Source: Litorimonas sp.
GTDB taxonomy: Bacteria; Pseudomonadota; Alphaproteobacteria; Caulobacterales; Maricaulaceae
Length of the DNA: 64,000 nt
NCBI GenBank assembly: GCA_029936425.1
Contig: JAPYSU010000013.1
Coordinates: forward strand, 7,190-71,189
Reading direction: 5' to 3'
Position 1 is the stretch's first letter. Every line of letters starts with the position of its first letter. Positions 9,046 through 17,388 of this stretch are shown piece after piece. Position numbers and translations under genes: made by a program. Below the pieces are notes generated by a model. That model saw nothing but the letters and a program-made list of their open reading frames with translations. It did no database searches and was not told the DNA's origin.

Positions 9046-9640
9046 TCGGGACGTCACCTATGAATTTCGCATTTGGGATAAGAACATTCAAATTTCGCCG
9101 GACGATTTAACGGCGCTTTTTGGCTCTCCCCGCCGAGAGGCCCGGACAGATTTATACTGGCCCCCAAAAGAGCCTTACCTTCCGAAATTCAGGTCCCATG
9201 ACCGCCTTGAGCTGAAAGAGAGGATCGCAAAGAAAGGCGGGCTGGATATTTGGAAGCGTTCTGTCAGCGCAGAATTCCCTATACCAGAGCGAGACCTAAA
9301 GGCATTTTGCGTCTGCTCGCCCGAGCTCCCTCTCGCCGCGAATGACTTTGCAAGCTTTGAAGCGGCCATGAATTATCTGATGAATAAAGTTCCTCTGCTG
9401 CCGGTCACGAAACAAAGAGCGCTTTATCAGGCGACTGAAACCGGAGAGGAAAAGGCAGAAATTGAAGTGTCCGAAATTCTGGTTTTAGGGAAATCTCACA
9501 CAACACTCGCTATTGAATGCTCTTCAAAAGATGCGGCTCTTGATTTGGTGTCTCAATTGAATCTCTTTGAATTTGACAATATGTCCTATCTTGACTGGTT
9601 CGCAGAGAGAAAAGGATTCACTTTCGATAAAAGTGTTTAA
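9038..9640 (+). CDS. Unknown cytoplasmic protein coupled to the MgtC-like gene
   Basis: 200 residues; the start overlaps the 3' end of the mgtC-like gene by 8 bp. It has no signal peptide or membrane segment. The N-terminus (YEFRIWDKNIQISPDDLTALFG) and a later Trp/Tyr-rich end (DNMSYLDWFAERKGF) are readable, but no known family was recognised. The sequence is mixed alpha/beta with balanced charge and reads as a normal coding gene. The overlap suggests co-expression with the membrane protein. No function is proposed. Confidence 0.6.
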   Translation: MSDRDVTYEFRIWDKNIQISPDDLTALFGSPRREARTDLYWPPKEPYLPKFRSHDRLELKERIAKKGGLDIWKRSVSAEFPIPERDLKAFCVCSPELPLAANDFASFEAAMNYLMNKVPLLPVTKQRALYQATETGEEKAEIEVSEILVLGKSHTTLAIECSSKDAALDLVSQLNLFEFDNMSYLDWFAERKGFTFDKSV

Positions 9641-9690
9641 CTCTGCTGCCTCTTGCAAGGCTTACGGAAACTGACCACATAAGAGCCGAT

Positions 9691-10782
9691 ATGAGTGATG
9701 TTTTCTCTACATTTACGCTGTCTGACCTCGACAGCCGCGCGCGGCATATTTTCCGCGACATTGTCGAGAGCTATTTAGAGACCGGCGTCCCCGTCGGGTC
9801 AAAAACGCTGGCCTTGTCCGGCGGGCGATCCCTCTCTCCGGCGACAATACGAAACACAATGGCCGAGCTGTCCCGATACGGCTTATTAGCCTCGCCCCAT
9901 GTCAGCGCAGGACGGGTCCCGACTCAGGCCGGACTGCGCCTGTTTGTCGATGGTCTTTTAGAAATCGGAGATTTGGGCGGGGCCGAACGCCAGAGACTCG
10001 AAGCCAGACTGGCAGGAACAGAGCAATCCTCGGATCAGTTTCTGGAACAAGCCAGCGGAATGCTCGCCGGATTGGCCGGCGGTGCCGGCCTAGTTCTCAG
10101 CCCTTCTGCCGCGCCGCAATCTCCGCCCTTACGCCACGTTGAATTTGTCGCTCTGGATGACGGGCAGGCGCTGGTCGTACTTGTTTATACGGACGGGCGA
10201 ATTGAAAACCGCCTCATGCCGAGACCCGAAGGTCTCTTGCCCGCCTCACTGGAACGGGCCGGGAATTTTCTGTCTGCCCGCCTGAAAGGCCGCCGCCTGG
10301 AAGAGGCCCGCGCCGATATCTTGGAAGAAATGGCAAACGGTCAGGCCCAAATTGACGCCGCTGCCGAAGGCCTTATCAAGCAAGGACTGGCCGAATGGTC
10401 AGGAAGCGAGGAGGCAACTGACAATAAACGCGCTTTAATCGTGCGCGGACGGGCACAACTCCTTGACAATTTGGAAGCGCAAACCGATTTGGAGCGCATC
10501 CGTCTCTTATTCGAGGATTTGGAACGCAAGGAAGAACTGATAGCCCTTCTGGACAGGACCGAAGAAGCGGACGGTGTAAAGATTTTTATCGGCACGGAGA
10601 ATCCCCTATTCTCTTTGTCGGGATCGAGCCTGGTCATCGCGCCTTACCGTGATGCGGCTCAAAACATTTTAGGGGCGGTGGGCGTGATTGGCCCGACCCG
10701 CCTGAATTACGCGCGGGTTATTCCCATGGTGGATTATACCGCACAACTGGTTGGGCGCAGGCTCGGCCCGAATGCAAGATAA
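9691..10782 (+). CDS. hrcA: Heat-inducible transcription repressor HrcA
   Basis: 363 residues. The N-terminal winged helix reads SRARHIFRDIVESYLETGVPVGSKTL, then LSPATIRNTMAELSRYGLL and the wing HVSAGRVPTQAGLRLFVDGLL. The GAF-like ligand domain and dimerisation region follow. HrcA represses chaperone genes by binding CIRCE elements. No CIRCE inverted repeat was found in this window, so its targets (for example groESL) are probably elsewhere. It is 12 bp upstream of grpE, so the two are very likely co-transcribed. Confidence 0.96.
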   Translation: MSDVFSTFTLSDLDSRARHIFRDIVESYLETGVPVGSKTLALSGGRSLSPATIRNTMAELSRYGLLASPHVSAGRVPTQAGLRLFVDGLLEIGDLGGAERQRLEARLAGTEQSSDQFLEQASGMLAGLAGGAGLVLSPSAAPQSPPLRHVEFVALDDGQALVVLVYTDGRIENRLMPRPEGLLPASLERAGNFLSARLKGRRLEEARADILEEMANGQAQIDAAAEGLIKQGLAEWSGSEEATDNKRALIVRGRAQLLDNLEAQTDLERIRLLFEDLERKEELIALLDRTEEADGVKIFIGTENPLFSLSGSSLVIAPYRDAAQNILGAVGVIGPTRLNYARVIPMVDYTAQLVGRRLGPNAR

Positions 10783-10794
10783 AGAGAGACAGAT

Positions 10795-11526
10795 ATGTCC
10801 GACCCGAAAAAACCGACCATGCCAAACGTAAAAGGCATGGATGATTTTCCGAGCGACTCCGAACTGGACGCCCTGCAGGCCGAAATAGAGAAAGCCAAAA
10901 AAGGCATGGGCGATCATGAAATAAATCTGGGCGAAACCAGTCTGGGCGCTCACGCCGAAGCGGCTGCCAAAGCGGATTTCGAAGCAGAAAGCGCCGAAGA
11001 AGCCAATTCCGAGTTCGACACGAACGCCCCCGATGCCGGGGCTGCCGCTATTGCGCGCATTCAGGAACTGGAAGCCGAAATCGCCAAGATCAAGGATCAG
11101 TCTCTTCGCGCTCTGGCGGATGCCGAAAACACCAAACGCCGCGCCGAACGCGAAGTGAAAGCCGCAAAAACCTTCGGGATTGAAAAATTTGCCCAGGACA
11201 TGCTCTCGGTACACGACAACCTCTCCCGTGCTTTATCGACGCTCGAAGGCACAGATAAAAGCGATTTGGGCGAAAACGCCAAAAACCTCGTGGACGGTAT
11301 CGAATTGACAGAAAAAGACCTGATCATGGTGCTCTCCCGTCATGGCGTGAAACCGGTGGCCGGGGTTGGCAGCAAATTTGACCCTAATGTCCACCAAGCC
11401 GTTGCCAATATCCCGTCTTCCGAAGAAAAAGGCCATGTCGCAACAGTCATGCAAACCGGCTTTACACTCGGAGACCGCACCTTGCGCGCTGCTATGGTGG
11501 CCGTCAGTACGGGATCTGCATCCTAA
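10795..11526 (+). CDS. grpE: Nucleotide exchange factor GrpE
   Basis: 243 residues with an acidic N-terminal extension of roughly 85 residues before the coiled coil (about 85-135, ARIQELEAEIAKIKDQSLRAL). The conserved head follows: DNLSRAL, GIELTEKDL and FDPNVHQAV. GrpE is the ADP-release factor of DnaK. The gene follows hrcA after 12 bp. A hairpin downstream (11540-11563) may end the transcript. dnaK and dnaJ are not in the window. Confidence 0.96.
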   Translation: MSDPKKPTMPNVKGMDDFPSDSELDALQAEIEKAKKGMGDHEINLGETSLGAHAEAAAKADFEAESAEEANSEFDTNAPDAGAAAIARIQELEAEIAKIKDQSLRALADAENTKRRAEREVKAAKTFGIEKFAQDMLSVHDNLSRALSTLEGTDKSDLGENAKNLVDGIELTEKDLIMVLSRHGVKPVAGVGSKFDPNVHQAVANIPSSEEKGHVATVMQTGFTLGDRTLRAAMVAVSTGSAS

Positions 11527-11539
11527 TCTGCCTGTTGTA

Positions 11540-11563
11540 TCCGGCTGTTAATACATAGCCGGA
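11540..11563 (+). terminator. Hairpin after grpE (weak terminator candidate)
   Basis: TCCGGCT and AGCCGGA form a 7-bp stem with a 10-base loop directly after grpE. No run of T follows, so intrinsic termination would be weak. It may instead stabilise the mRNA end or be bypassed into mutM. Confidence 0.3.
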
Positions 11564-11592
11564 GATTACAGGTTTAAGTGAGGAGAGGCGCC

Positions 11593-12429
11593 ATGCCAGA
11601 GCTCCCCGAAGTTGAGACGGTTCGGCGCGGGCTTGCTCCCGTCATGGAAGGACATGTCTTTCAAACGGTCACTTTAAACCGTCCAGACCTTCGTTTTCCC
11701 TTTGACCCTGAATTTATAGACCGAGTGCAAGGTCAGCGCCTGATCCGTCTCTCCCGACGCGCCAAATTTCTACAGGCCGAGCTGTCCAGCGGGGAACGTC
11801 TTTTTATGCATTTAGGCATGAGCGGACGCTTTATAATCGAAAACGCCCCGACCGCTCGATTTGTGCATGAGCACAAGGCGGATCCGAAACACCACCATGT
11901 TGTTTTTACAATGGAAAACGGTACGCTCATTACGTTCAATGATCCGCGCCGCTTTGGCTTTATGGAACTCGCCGCCAAGGGAGCCGCTTACCGTCTTGAC
12001 CATATCGGGCCGGAGCCGCTTTCGAATGCTTTCAACGGCCCGGTTTTGCGCGAGGCGCTCCGCGGTAAGACCTCCAAAATCAAGGCGGCTTTGCTTGACC
12101 AGCGCGTGGTCGCGGGGCTGGGTAATATATATGTCTGCGAAGCGTTGTTCCGAACGGGGGTTTCGCCGCGCCGCGCCGCCGGACGATTGAAAGTGGCCGA
12201 AACCGATGCTCTTGCCCGCAACATTAAAGATGTTCTTTCCGAAGCGATAGAAGCCGGGGGGAGCTCTCTCCGGGACTTTTCCAATACGGACGGAAAGCTG
12301 GGCTATTTTCAGCACAGTTTTGACGTTTACGGACGGGAAGGACAGCCTTGCCCCGCCTGCGCGGCGCCGATACAGCGAATTGTACAAAGCGGACGCAGCA
12401 GTTTTTTCTGCCGAAACTGCCAAACTTGA
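11593..12429 (+). CDS. mutM: Formamidopyrimidine-DNA glycosylase (MutM/Fpg)
   Basis: 278 residues from the ATG at 11593. The enzyme needs Pro2 as the catalytic amine, and this start gives MPELPEVETV; it is preceded by AGGAG. The upstream in-frame ATG at 11578 would bury the Pro and was rejected. Other landmarks are HLGMSGRF, NDPRRFGF, the H2TH region (VAGLGNIYVCEALF) and a C-terminal zinc finger with Cys pairs (CPAC ... CRNC). It removes 8-oxoguanine and related lesions. The downstream order ech-rpsT-dnaA is a familiar alphaproteobacterial arrangement. Confidence 0.97.
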   Translation: MPELPEVETVRRGLAPVMEGHVFQTVTLNRPDLRFPFDPEFIDRVQGQRLIRLSRRAKFLQAELSSGERLFMHLGMSGRFIIENAPTARFVHEHKADPKHHHVVFTMENGTLITFNDPRRFGFMELAAKGAAYRLDHIGPEPLSNAFNGPVLREALRGKTSKIKAALLDQRVVAGLGNIYVCEALFRTGVSPRRAAGRLKVAETDALARNIKDVLSEAIEAGGSSLRDFSNTDGKLGYFQHSFDVYGREGQPCPACAAPIQRIVQSGRSSFFCRNCQT

Positions 12430-12530
12430 GGCCAGTTCGGCAGAAGGGAACACGCCTTGCCACCCTTGGGTCTCCTGCGTTACAACCCGTTCACAATAAA
12501 AGGGCAATATTCCCTAAACGAGAGAGAGTT

Positions 12531-13307
12531 ATGGCTTACAAATTGATTGATCTGACGCGCGATGGCGGGGTTGCTGTTATCCAGCTGGATAGACCCAAGG
12601 CGCTAAATGCCCTTAATACTGAAATGATGGGCGAAGTTGCGGACGCGCTTGCCGCCCTGGAGGCAGATGACGCGATTGGCTGCGTTATTCTGACCGGTTC
12701 CGAGAAAGCCTTTGCCGCAGGCGCGGACATTAAGGAAATGTCCCAGAATGATTATCTCTCAATTTATAAAAACGACACGTTTGAGGAAAACCACTGCGCG
12801 ATTGAGCGTTTTCGCAAACCTATCATTGCCGCGGTTGCCGGATACGCGCTCGGCGGGGGCTGCGAGATTGCGATGATGTGCGACTTCATCATCGCGGCAG
12901 ATAACGCCAAATTTGGTCAGCCTGAAATAAATCTGGGCGTGATGCCCGGTATTGGCGGCACGCAGCGGCTGATGCGCGCTGTCGGCAAAGCCAAGGCGAT
13001 GGACCTCTGCCTGACGGGCCGGATGATGCCTGCCGAAGAGGCTGAACGCGCCGGACTCGTTAGCCGGATTGTCAAACTTGATGATCTGATGAGCGAAGCC
13101 AAGGAAGCGGCCACAAAGATTGCCGGCCAAAGCCAGCCCGTGGCCATGATTACCAAGGAAACCGTCAATGCCGGGTTCAATATGACCCTGGAACAGGGCA
13201 TAAGGTTTGAGCGCCGCTTGTTCCAAAGCCTGTTCACGACACAGGATCAGAAAGAGGGCATGGCCGCTTTTATTGAAAAGCGCAAACCCCACTTTAAAAA
13301 CAAATAG
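12531..13307 (+). CDS. Enoyl-CoA hydratase/isomerase family protein
   Basis: 258 residues from the ATG at 12531, after GAGAGAG. An upstream in-frame ATG would overlap mutM and add unrelated sequence. Crotonase features are the oxyanion-hole segment AFAAGADIKEM, GYALGGGCEIAMMCDF with the first catalytic Glu, and PEINLGVMPGIGGTQRL with the second. It should hydrate 2-enoyl-CoA in fatty-acid beta-oxidation. Both catalytic Glu residues are present. The substrate chain length cannot be read. Confidence 0.93.
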   Translation: MAYKLIDLTRDGGVAVIQLDRPKALNALNTEMMGEVADALAALEADDAIGCVILTGSEKAFAAGADIKEMSQNDYLSIYKNDTFEENHCAIERFRKPIIAAVAGYALGGGCEIAMMCDFIIAADNAKFGQPEINLGVMPGIGGTQRLMRAVGKAKAMDLCLTGRMMPAEEAERAGLVSRIVKLDDLMSEAKEAATKIAGQSQPVAMITKETVNAGFNMTLEQGIRFERRLFQSLFTTQDQKEGMAAFIEKRKPHFKNK

Positions 13308-13378
13308 GCGATTTACTCTTACAGCGCTGAGTTTTAACGAACCGGTTTTAAATCCCGTAAGTCTCTGCGATTGCAGAG

Positions 13379-13407
13379 TTGACGGGGTCAATTCGGGCGC
13401 GTATAGG
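13379..13407 (+). promoter_or_regulatory. Probable sigma-70 promoter of rpsT
   Basis: TTGACG and TATAGG are separated by exactly 17 bases in the gap between ech and rpsT, about 65 bp before the rpsT start. This is a good housekeeping-promoter match in the only sizeable non-coding stretch upstream of rpsT. Confidence 0.55.
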
Positions 13408-13472
13408 CGGCGCTTGAAATTCGGGTAGATCAATGGATCTGCCTCTTTAGGATATGAAGATAGAGGAATAAC

Positions 13473-13736
13473 ATGGCAAATACGTCATCTGCCAAGAAGA
13501 ACGTCCGTAAAATGGCCCGCAAGACCGAGGTCAACCGGAATCGTCGCAGTCAAGTTCGCTCGTTTTTGCGCCGCGTTGAAGATGCGATCACAGCCGGCGA
13601 CAAGTCTGCTGCGAATGAGGCGCTGAAAAAAGCTGAGCCGGCTTTGATGCGTGCTGTCAATCGGGGGATTTTTCACAAAAATACTGCGGCCCGGAAAATT
13701 TCTCGTTTGAACAAGCGCGTTAAAGCCATCGGGTAA
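13473..13736 (+). CDS. rpsT: 30S ribosomal protein S20
   Basis: 87 residues, Lys/Arg-rich, with the typical S20 start (MANTSSAKKNVRKMARKTEVN) and end (HKNTAARKISRLNKRVKAI). S20 binds 16S rRNA early in 30S assembly. The start is preceded by GAGGAAT. A strong promoter candidate upstream and an intrinsic terminator just after the gene suggest a single-gene transcript. Confidence 0.98.
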   Translation: MANTSSAKKNVRKMARKTEVNRNRRSQVRSFLRRVEDAITAGDKSAANEALKKAEPALMRAVNRGIFHKNTAARKISRLNKRVKAIG

Positions 13737-13778
13737 GCCTTATTGCTTTCGGCTTTCCGCCAATCTAAAATTTATACA

Positions 13779-13804
13779 GCCGGGCAATAGCCCGGTTTTT
13801 TTTA
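13779..13804 (+). terminator. Intrinsic terminator of rpsT
   Basis: CCGGGC and GCCCGG form a GC-rich stem with an AATA loop, followed by a run of eight T. It lies about 45 bp after the rpsT stop codon. Confidence 0.85.
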
Positions 13805-14209
13805 TGTCTGAAATTTTGAGGGCTCCCAAGGACGGCTAATCCGCTCGTTGAAGAAAGTTGGGCTGATAGCTCTGCTCAAATAGACAGCGCTGACACTCAA
13901 AATGTGTAGCTTTGAAACATTGTCTGATAAAATTTTTAAGAAATATGAATTTTTTGCAACGCCAGCTTTTTGAGATTCTTACGTTTTTTTGAGTCAACAG
14001 AAAAGGCATAAAGAATCAGGACTTTTCGCCGTTGACGGGAGCGAAAAGAGTCGGTTTATTAGGGAGGTCAGCGGCCATGGGGGGAAGCTGGCGGTCGAGG
14101 GAGTTCTGGACGGAGAAGGGTATCACCTTCCCGGTTGGATCCATGAAATATTTATAATAATCAAGGGTTTAGTCAATTTACCCTCTGGGTTCGTGCGGAG
14201 TAAATTTCA
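13805..14209 (+). promoter_or_regulatory. dnaA upstream region with a promoter candidate and a possible leader peptide
   Basis: This is about 400 bp without a conserved gene. A -35/-10 pair, TTGACG (14032-14037) and TTTATT (14055-14060) with 17-base spacing, would give a dnaA leader of roughly 140 bases. Inside that leader AGGGAGG (14061-14067) sits 9 bases before an ATG at 14077, which opens a 26-codon frame ending in tandem stops at 14155. No row of DnaA boxes was seen, so this is not the preferred origin. The leader peptide is a hypothesis; the promoter is moderately supported. Confidence 0.45.
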
Positions 14210-15730
14210 ATGCAGGATGCGAAAGTCAGTCCCAAACTGTCCAATATTTCTAATCAAAATACCACACCCGATTTATATACGGGAGAACCGCCTTTGAAGA
14301 GTGCTAACAATACGTGGGCAAAAGTAAAAACCGATCTTGGCTATGCGCTCGGACCTAATGTGCACCGCTCCTGGACGGGCCAGCTCCGCGTTAGCCAGGC
14401 CAATGACCGTATCGTGACTCTTGCGGCTCCCTCGCGTTTCATTGCGTCCAAAATTGAATCCAATTATGCGGACACAGTGCGCCGTCTCTGGAAAAAATAT
14501 GATATGGTCGCGCCGCCGCGTGATATTATTTTTTCCGCAGCAACTGATCGGACGGCCCAAACAAGCGGCCAGTCAAGAGGTCAGGGCTCACATAAATCGG
14601 TCGATACCGCGCAGCCTTTAAGGCCGATTAATCCGTCCGCACGTCAGGCGGCTCAAGCCAGTTTAGAAACATCCGCCCCTAAAACCGAAAACCCGCGGGA
14701 CCGTTTTACTTTTGATAATTTCGTTGTGGGCGCATCTAACGAGCTGGCCTTTGCCGTGGCGCGCCAGATTGCGTCCTGCCGCGCGCCGCAATATAATCCT
14801 ATTGTTATTCACGGCGCCAACGGCATGGGCAAAACCCATTTGCTTCATGCCATTGAGGACGCGATCACAGAGTCTGATCCGAATTATCGCGTAAAACTGA
14901 TTTCTTCGGAAAGTTTCGTGTCCGCCTTTGTCTCTTCCGTTCGCGGCGGAGGTCGGGACGCCATAGATGACTTTAAAAAGAGTCTTCGCGATGTGGATCT
15001 TCTGATTATCGACGACGCCCATTTTATCGCAGATAAGCCCGGTTCTCAGGAGGAGCTCCTCCACACATTAGTCAGCCTGGTCGCGCAGGGACGTCAGATT
15101 CTGATCGCCGCTGACCGTCACCCCGATAAAATCGACAAAGCATCTGATCGATTGAAATCCTATCTATCCTCCGGTCTGGTTTGCCGCATTGGCGCGGCGG
15201 ATTACGAATTGCGTCTGCGCATATTGGATCGTTTGATCCAGCGCCGCCGGGCTTCCGGAAATCCGGCTCTCGCCATCCCGCAAACCGCCCGCGACCATCT
15301 TGCGGCGCGCATGAATGCCACGCCGCGCGACCTCGAAGGCGCGTTTAACCAGATTGTGGCGCAAAGCGAATTTCTCGGCACGCCAATTACGTTGGAAACT
15401 GTGCAGGAAACCCTGTCAGACTCTCGTTACATGGCCGGACAACGCCTGACCGTTGACCGAATTCAACGCGCCGTCTGCGAGGAATTTAATGTTACGCTCA
15501 CAGATATGACGTCCAAGCGCCGCGCGCGGGTCATTGCCCGCCCAAGGCAGGTCGCCATGTATCTGTCCAAAAAACTGACCAAGCGCTCCCTGCCCGATAT
15601 CGGCAGACGTTTTGGCGGACGCGATCACACCACGGTGATGCACGCCGTCAAACGAATAGATGAGCTTCGCGCAGCGGATACGGAATTCAACGCGCAAATT
15701 GAAACGGTTGAAGGCGTTTTAAAGGCATAA
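14210..15730 (+). CDS. dnaA: Chromosomal replication initiator DnaA
   Basis: 506 residues. Domain I (about residues 30-110, TWAKVKTDLG) and a variable linker lead to the AAA+ core, with Walker A GANGMGKTHLL and Walker B LLIIDDAHFIA. Domain IV carries the DnaA-box signature GRDHTTVMHAVKRID. It melts the origin and loads the helicase. The gene is about 30 kb from the probable oriC, as is usual in this class. The Walker A glycines are slightly non-standard (GANGMGKT rather than GGxGLGKT) but the Lys-Thr is intact. No strong ribosome site precedes the ATG, which could reflect translational control. Confidence 0.97.
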   Translation: MQDAKVSPKLSNISNQNTTPDLYTGEPPLKSANNTWAKVKTDLGYALGPNVHRSWTGQLRVSQANDRIVTLAAPSRFIASKIESNYADTVRRLWKKYDMVAPPRDIIFSAATDRTAQTSGQSRGQGSHKSVDTAQPLRPINPSARQAAQASLETSAPKTENPRDRFTFDNFVVGASNELAFAVARQIASCRAPQYNPIVIHGANGMGKTHLLHAIEDAITESDPNYRVKLISSESFVSAFVSSVRGGGRDAIDDFKKSLRDVDLLIIDDAHFIADKPGSQEELLHTLVSLVAQGRQILIAADRHPDKIDKASDRLKSYLSSGLVCRIGAADYELRLRILDRLIQRRRASGNPALAIPQTARDHLAARMNATPRDLEGAFNQIVAQSEFLGTPITLETVQETLSDSRYMAGQRLTVDRIQRAVCEEFNVTLTDMTSKRRARVIARPRQVAMYLSKKLTKRSLPDIGRRFGGRDHTTVMHAVKRIDELRAADTEFNAQIETVEGVLKA

Positions 15731-15732
15731 GG

Positions 15733-15760
15733 GCCGCGCCCTCTTGGGGGCGGGGCTTTT
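15733..15760 (+). terminator. Intrinsic terminator of dnaA
   Basis: GCC-G-CGCCC pairs with GGGCGGGGC (one internal mismatch) around a TCTTGG loop, followed by TTTT. It begins two bases after the dnaA stop codon. Confidence 0.7.
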
Positions 15761-15799
15761 GATAGGCCTTTATTCCCGGGGCAAGGATTTGATCCTGAT

Positions 15800-17221
15800 A
15801 TGAAATATCTTAAAAGGTCTATTGCCCTTCTTATTTTTGTTTTTATCGCATTTTTTGCGGCTTGTCACAGCTATAAACCCTTACCGGAAGGCCTTGCCCA
15901 TACCGGCCAGAAATTCCCGGCTTCAGAAGTGACCTTTCTCGGCGATAATTCCTGGATAGATGAGGCCGGAAACCGCCAGCTTGATCACGAAATCTTTGAC
16001 GCTGTTTTTGAACTTATAGGCGAGGCCCGGCGGCTCGTTATATTGGACATGTTTTTGTTCAATGACTTTCAAGGCCCGCAGCCGGAAAGGCACCGCCTTC
16101 TCTCCTCGGAACTGACGGCGGCTCTCTTAGCGCAAAAGGCCGCCTATCCCGATATCCGGATTGTGGTCATCACTGACCCCCTGAATACAATTTACGGAGG
16201 GCAGGAGTCGGCGTATTTTCAGGACATGCGGGCGGCAGGAATTGATGTCGTGATGACTGACCTTGCGCCATTGCGGGATAGCAATCCGATCTATTCCTGG
16301 TTCTGGCGACTTTTTATTCGCCCGTTTGGCAATGAAACAGGAGGTGTATTTCCGAACCCGCTGGGGCAGGGCAAGGTCACTGCGCGTAGTTATTTGGCGC
16401 TCGCCAATTTCAAAGCCAATCACAGAAAAACCCTCTTCGCCGATACACCGTCCGGTTACGCCGGTCTTGTCACTTCGGCAAATCCCCATGACGGCAGTAG
16501 CGCTCATCGAAACACAGCCGTCCGTTTTACGGGCGCAGCCGCGATAGATTTGCTTAAAACCGAAAATGCGGTTTTGGCTTTATCGGGCCGGGCCCCCATC
16601 CCCTTGCCCAAGCCCGCGCCTCAACGTGACGCCGAAGCTTACGTTCAAATCGTCACGGAGCGCGCCATCAAAGCTTCTGTGCTCAACCATATAAACGCGG
16701 CCGGCCGCGGCGATCAGATAGATTTGATAATGTTCTATCTCTCCGAAGACGACATTATTGAGGCTCTCCTGGCGGCCAAGGAACGGGGCGCGAATCTGCG
16801 TTTACTACTGGATCCTAATAAGGATGCATTCGGTCATGAAAAAGACGGCGTTCCCAACCGTCCTGTTGCGGCCAAACTTCACAAACAGGACATAAAAATT
16901 CGTTGGGCCAATGTTAAAGGGGAGCAGTCTCATACAAAAATGCTTCTGCTCACAGCTGAGCAAGGGGAGTCCGTCATGATTGCCGGATCAGCCAATTATA
17001 CGCGCCGCAATATAAATAATTATAATCTGGAAACCAATGTGGTCGTGACAGGGCCGGCAGAGGCGGAGGTCTTTTCAGAGGCCCAAAGCTATTTTGAGAC
17101 CTCATGGAAGAACAAAGACGCTCAGAGTTACAGCCTCCCCTATACTGCCTATGCCGATGACAGTCTGTTATTGCGCCTGAAGTCCGGATTTATGGAAAAG
17201 AGCGGCATTAGCACATTTTGA
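15800..17221 (+). CDS. Phospholipase D-like lipoprotein
   Basis: 473 residues with a signal peptide and lipobox FAAC (Cys22). Two PLD active-site motifs are visible: NHRKTLFADT...SANPHDGSS (about residues 207-235) and SHTKMLLLT...GSANYTRRN (about 375-405), each with the HxK core. The two halves form one active site in cardiolipin-synthase and phospholipase D families. The lipid anchor puts it on the periplasmic side. The Asp of the canonical HxKxxxxD is present in motif 1 (FAD) but not obvious in motif 2. Its substrate is unknown; phospholipid headgroup exchange is the best guess. Confidence 0.85.
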   Translation: MKYLKRSIALLIFVFIAFFAACHSYKPLPEGLAHTGQKFPASEVTFLGDNSWIDEAGNRQLDHEIFDAVFELIGEARRLVILDMFLFNDFQGPQPERHRLLSSELTAALLAQKAAYPDIRIVVITDPLNTIYGGQESAYFQDMRAAGIDVVMTDLAPLRDSNPIYSWFWRLFIRPFGNETGGVFPNPLGQGKVTARSYLALANFKANHRKTLFADTPSGYAGLVTSANPHDGSSAHRNTAVRFTGAAAIDLLKTENAVLALSGRAPIPLPKPAPQRDAEAYVQIVTERAIKASVLNHINAAGRGDQIDLIMFYLSEDDIIEALLAAKERGANLRLLLDPNKDAFGHEKDGVPNRPVAAKLHKQDIKIRWANVKGEQSHTKMLLLTAEQGESVMIAGSANYTRRNINNYNLETNVVVTGPAEAEVFSEAQSYFETSWKNKDAQSYSLPYTAYADDSLLLRLKSGFMEKSGISTF

Positions 17222-17388
17222 AATTCAATTTTGCCGGAGTCCCTTTCTCTGGCTCAAAGCGTAATTTCTCCCCACCTCTCACGGCATTGCCTCTTGCCTA
17301 TAACCCACGCATGATTATGGTTAGCCTCCACGTTTTCGGAAGGGGTCGAAAGCCTTTCCCACATGCCAAATAGAATGGAACATAGCAG

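Noticed and set aside
13805..14209. The dnaA upstream region as the replication origin
   Set aside because: It lacks a cluster of DnaA boxes, and the ppsR-hemE gap is better by box count and synteny.
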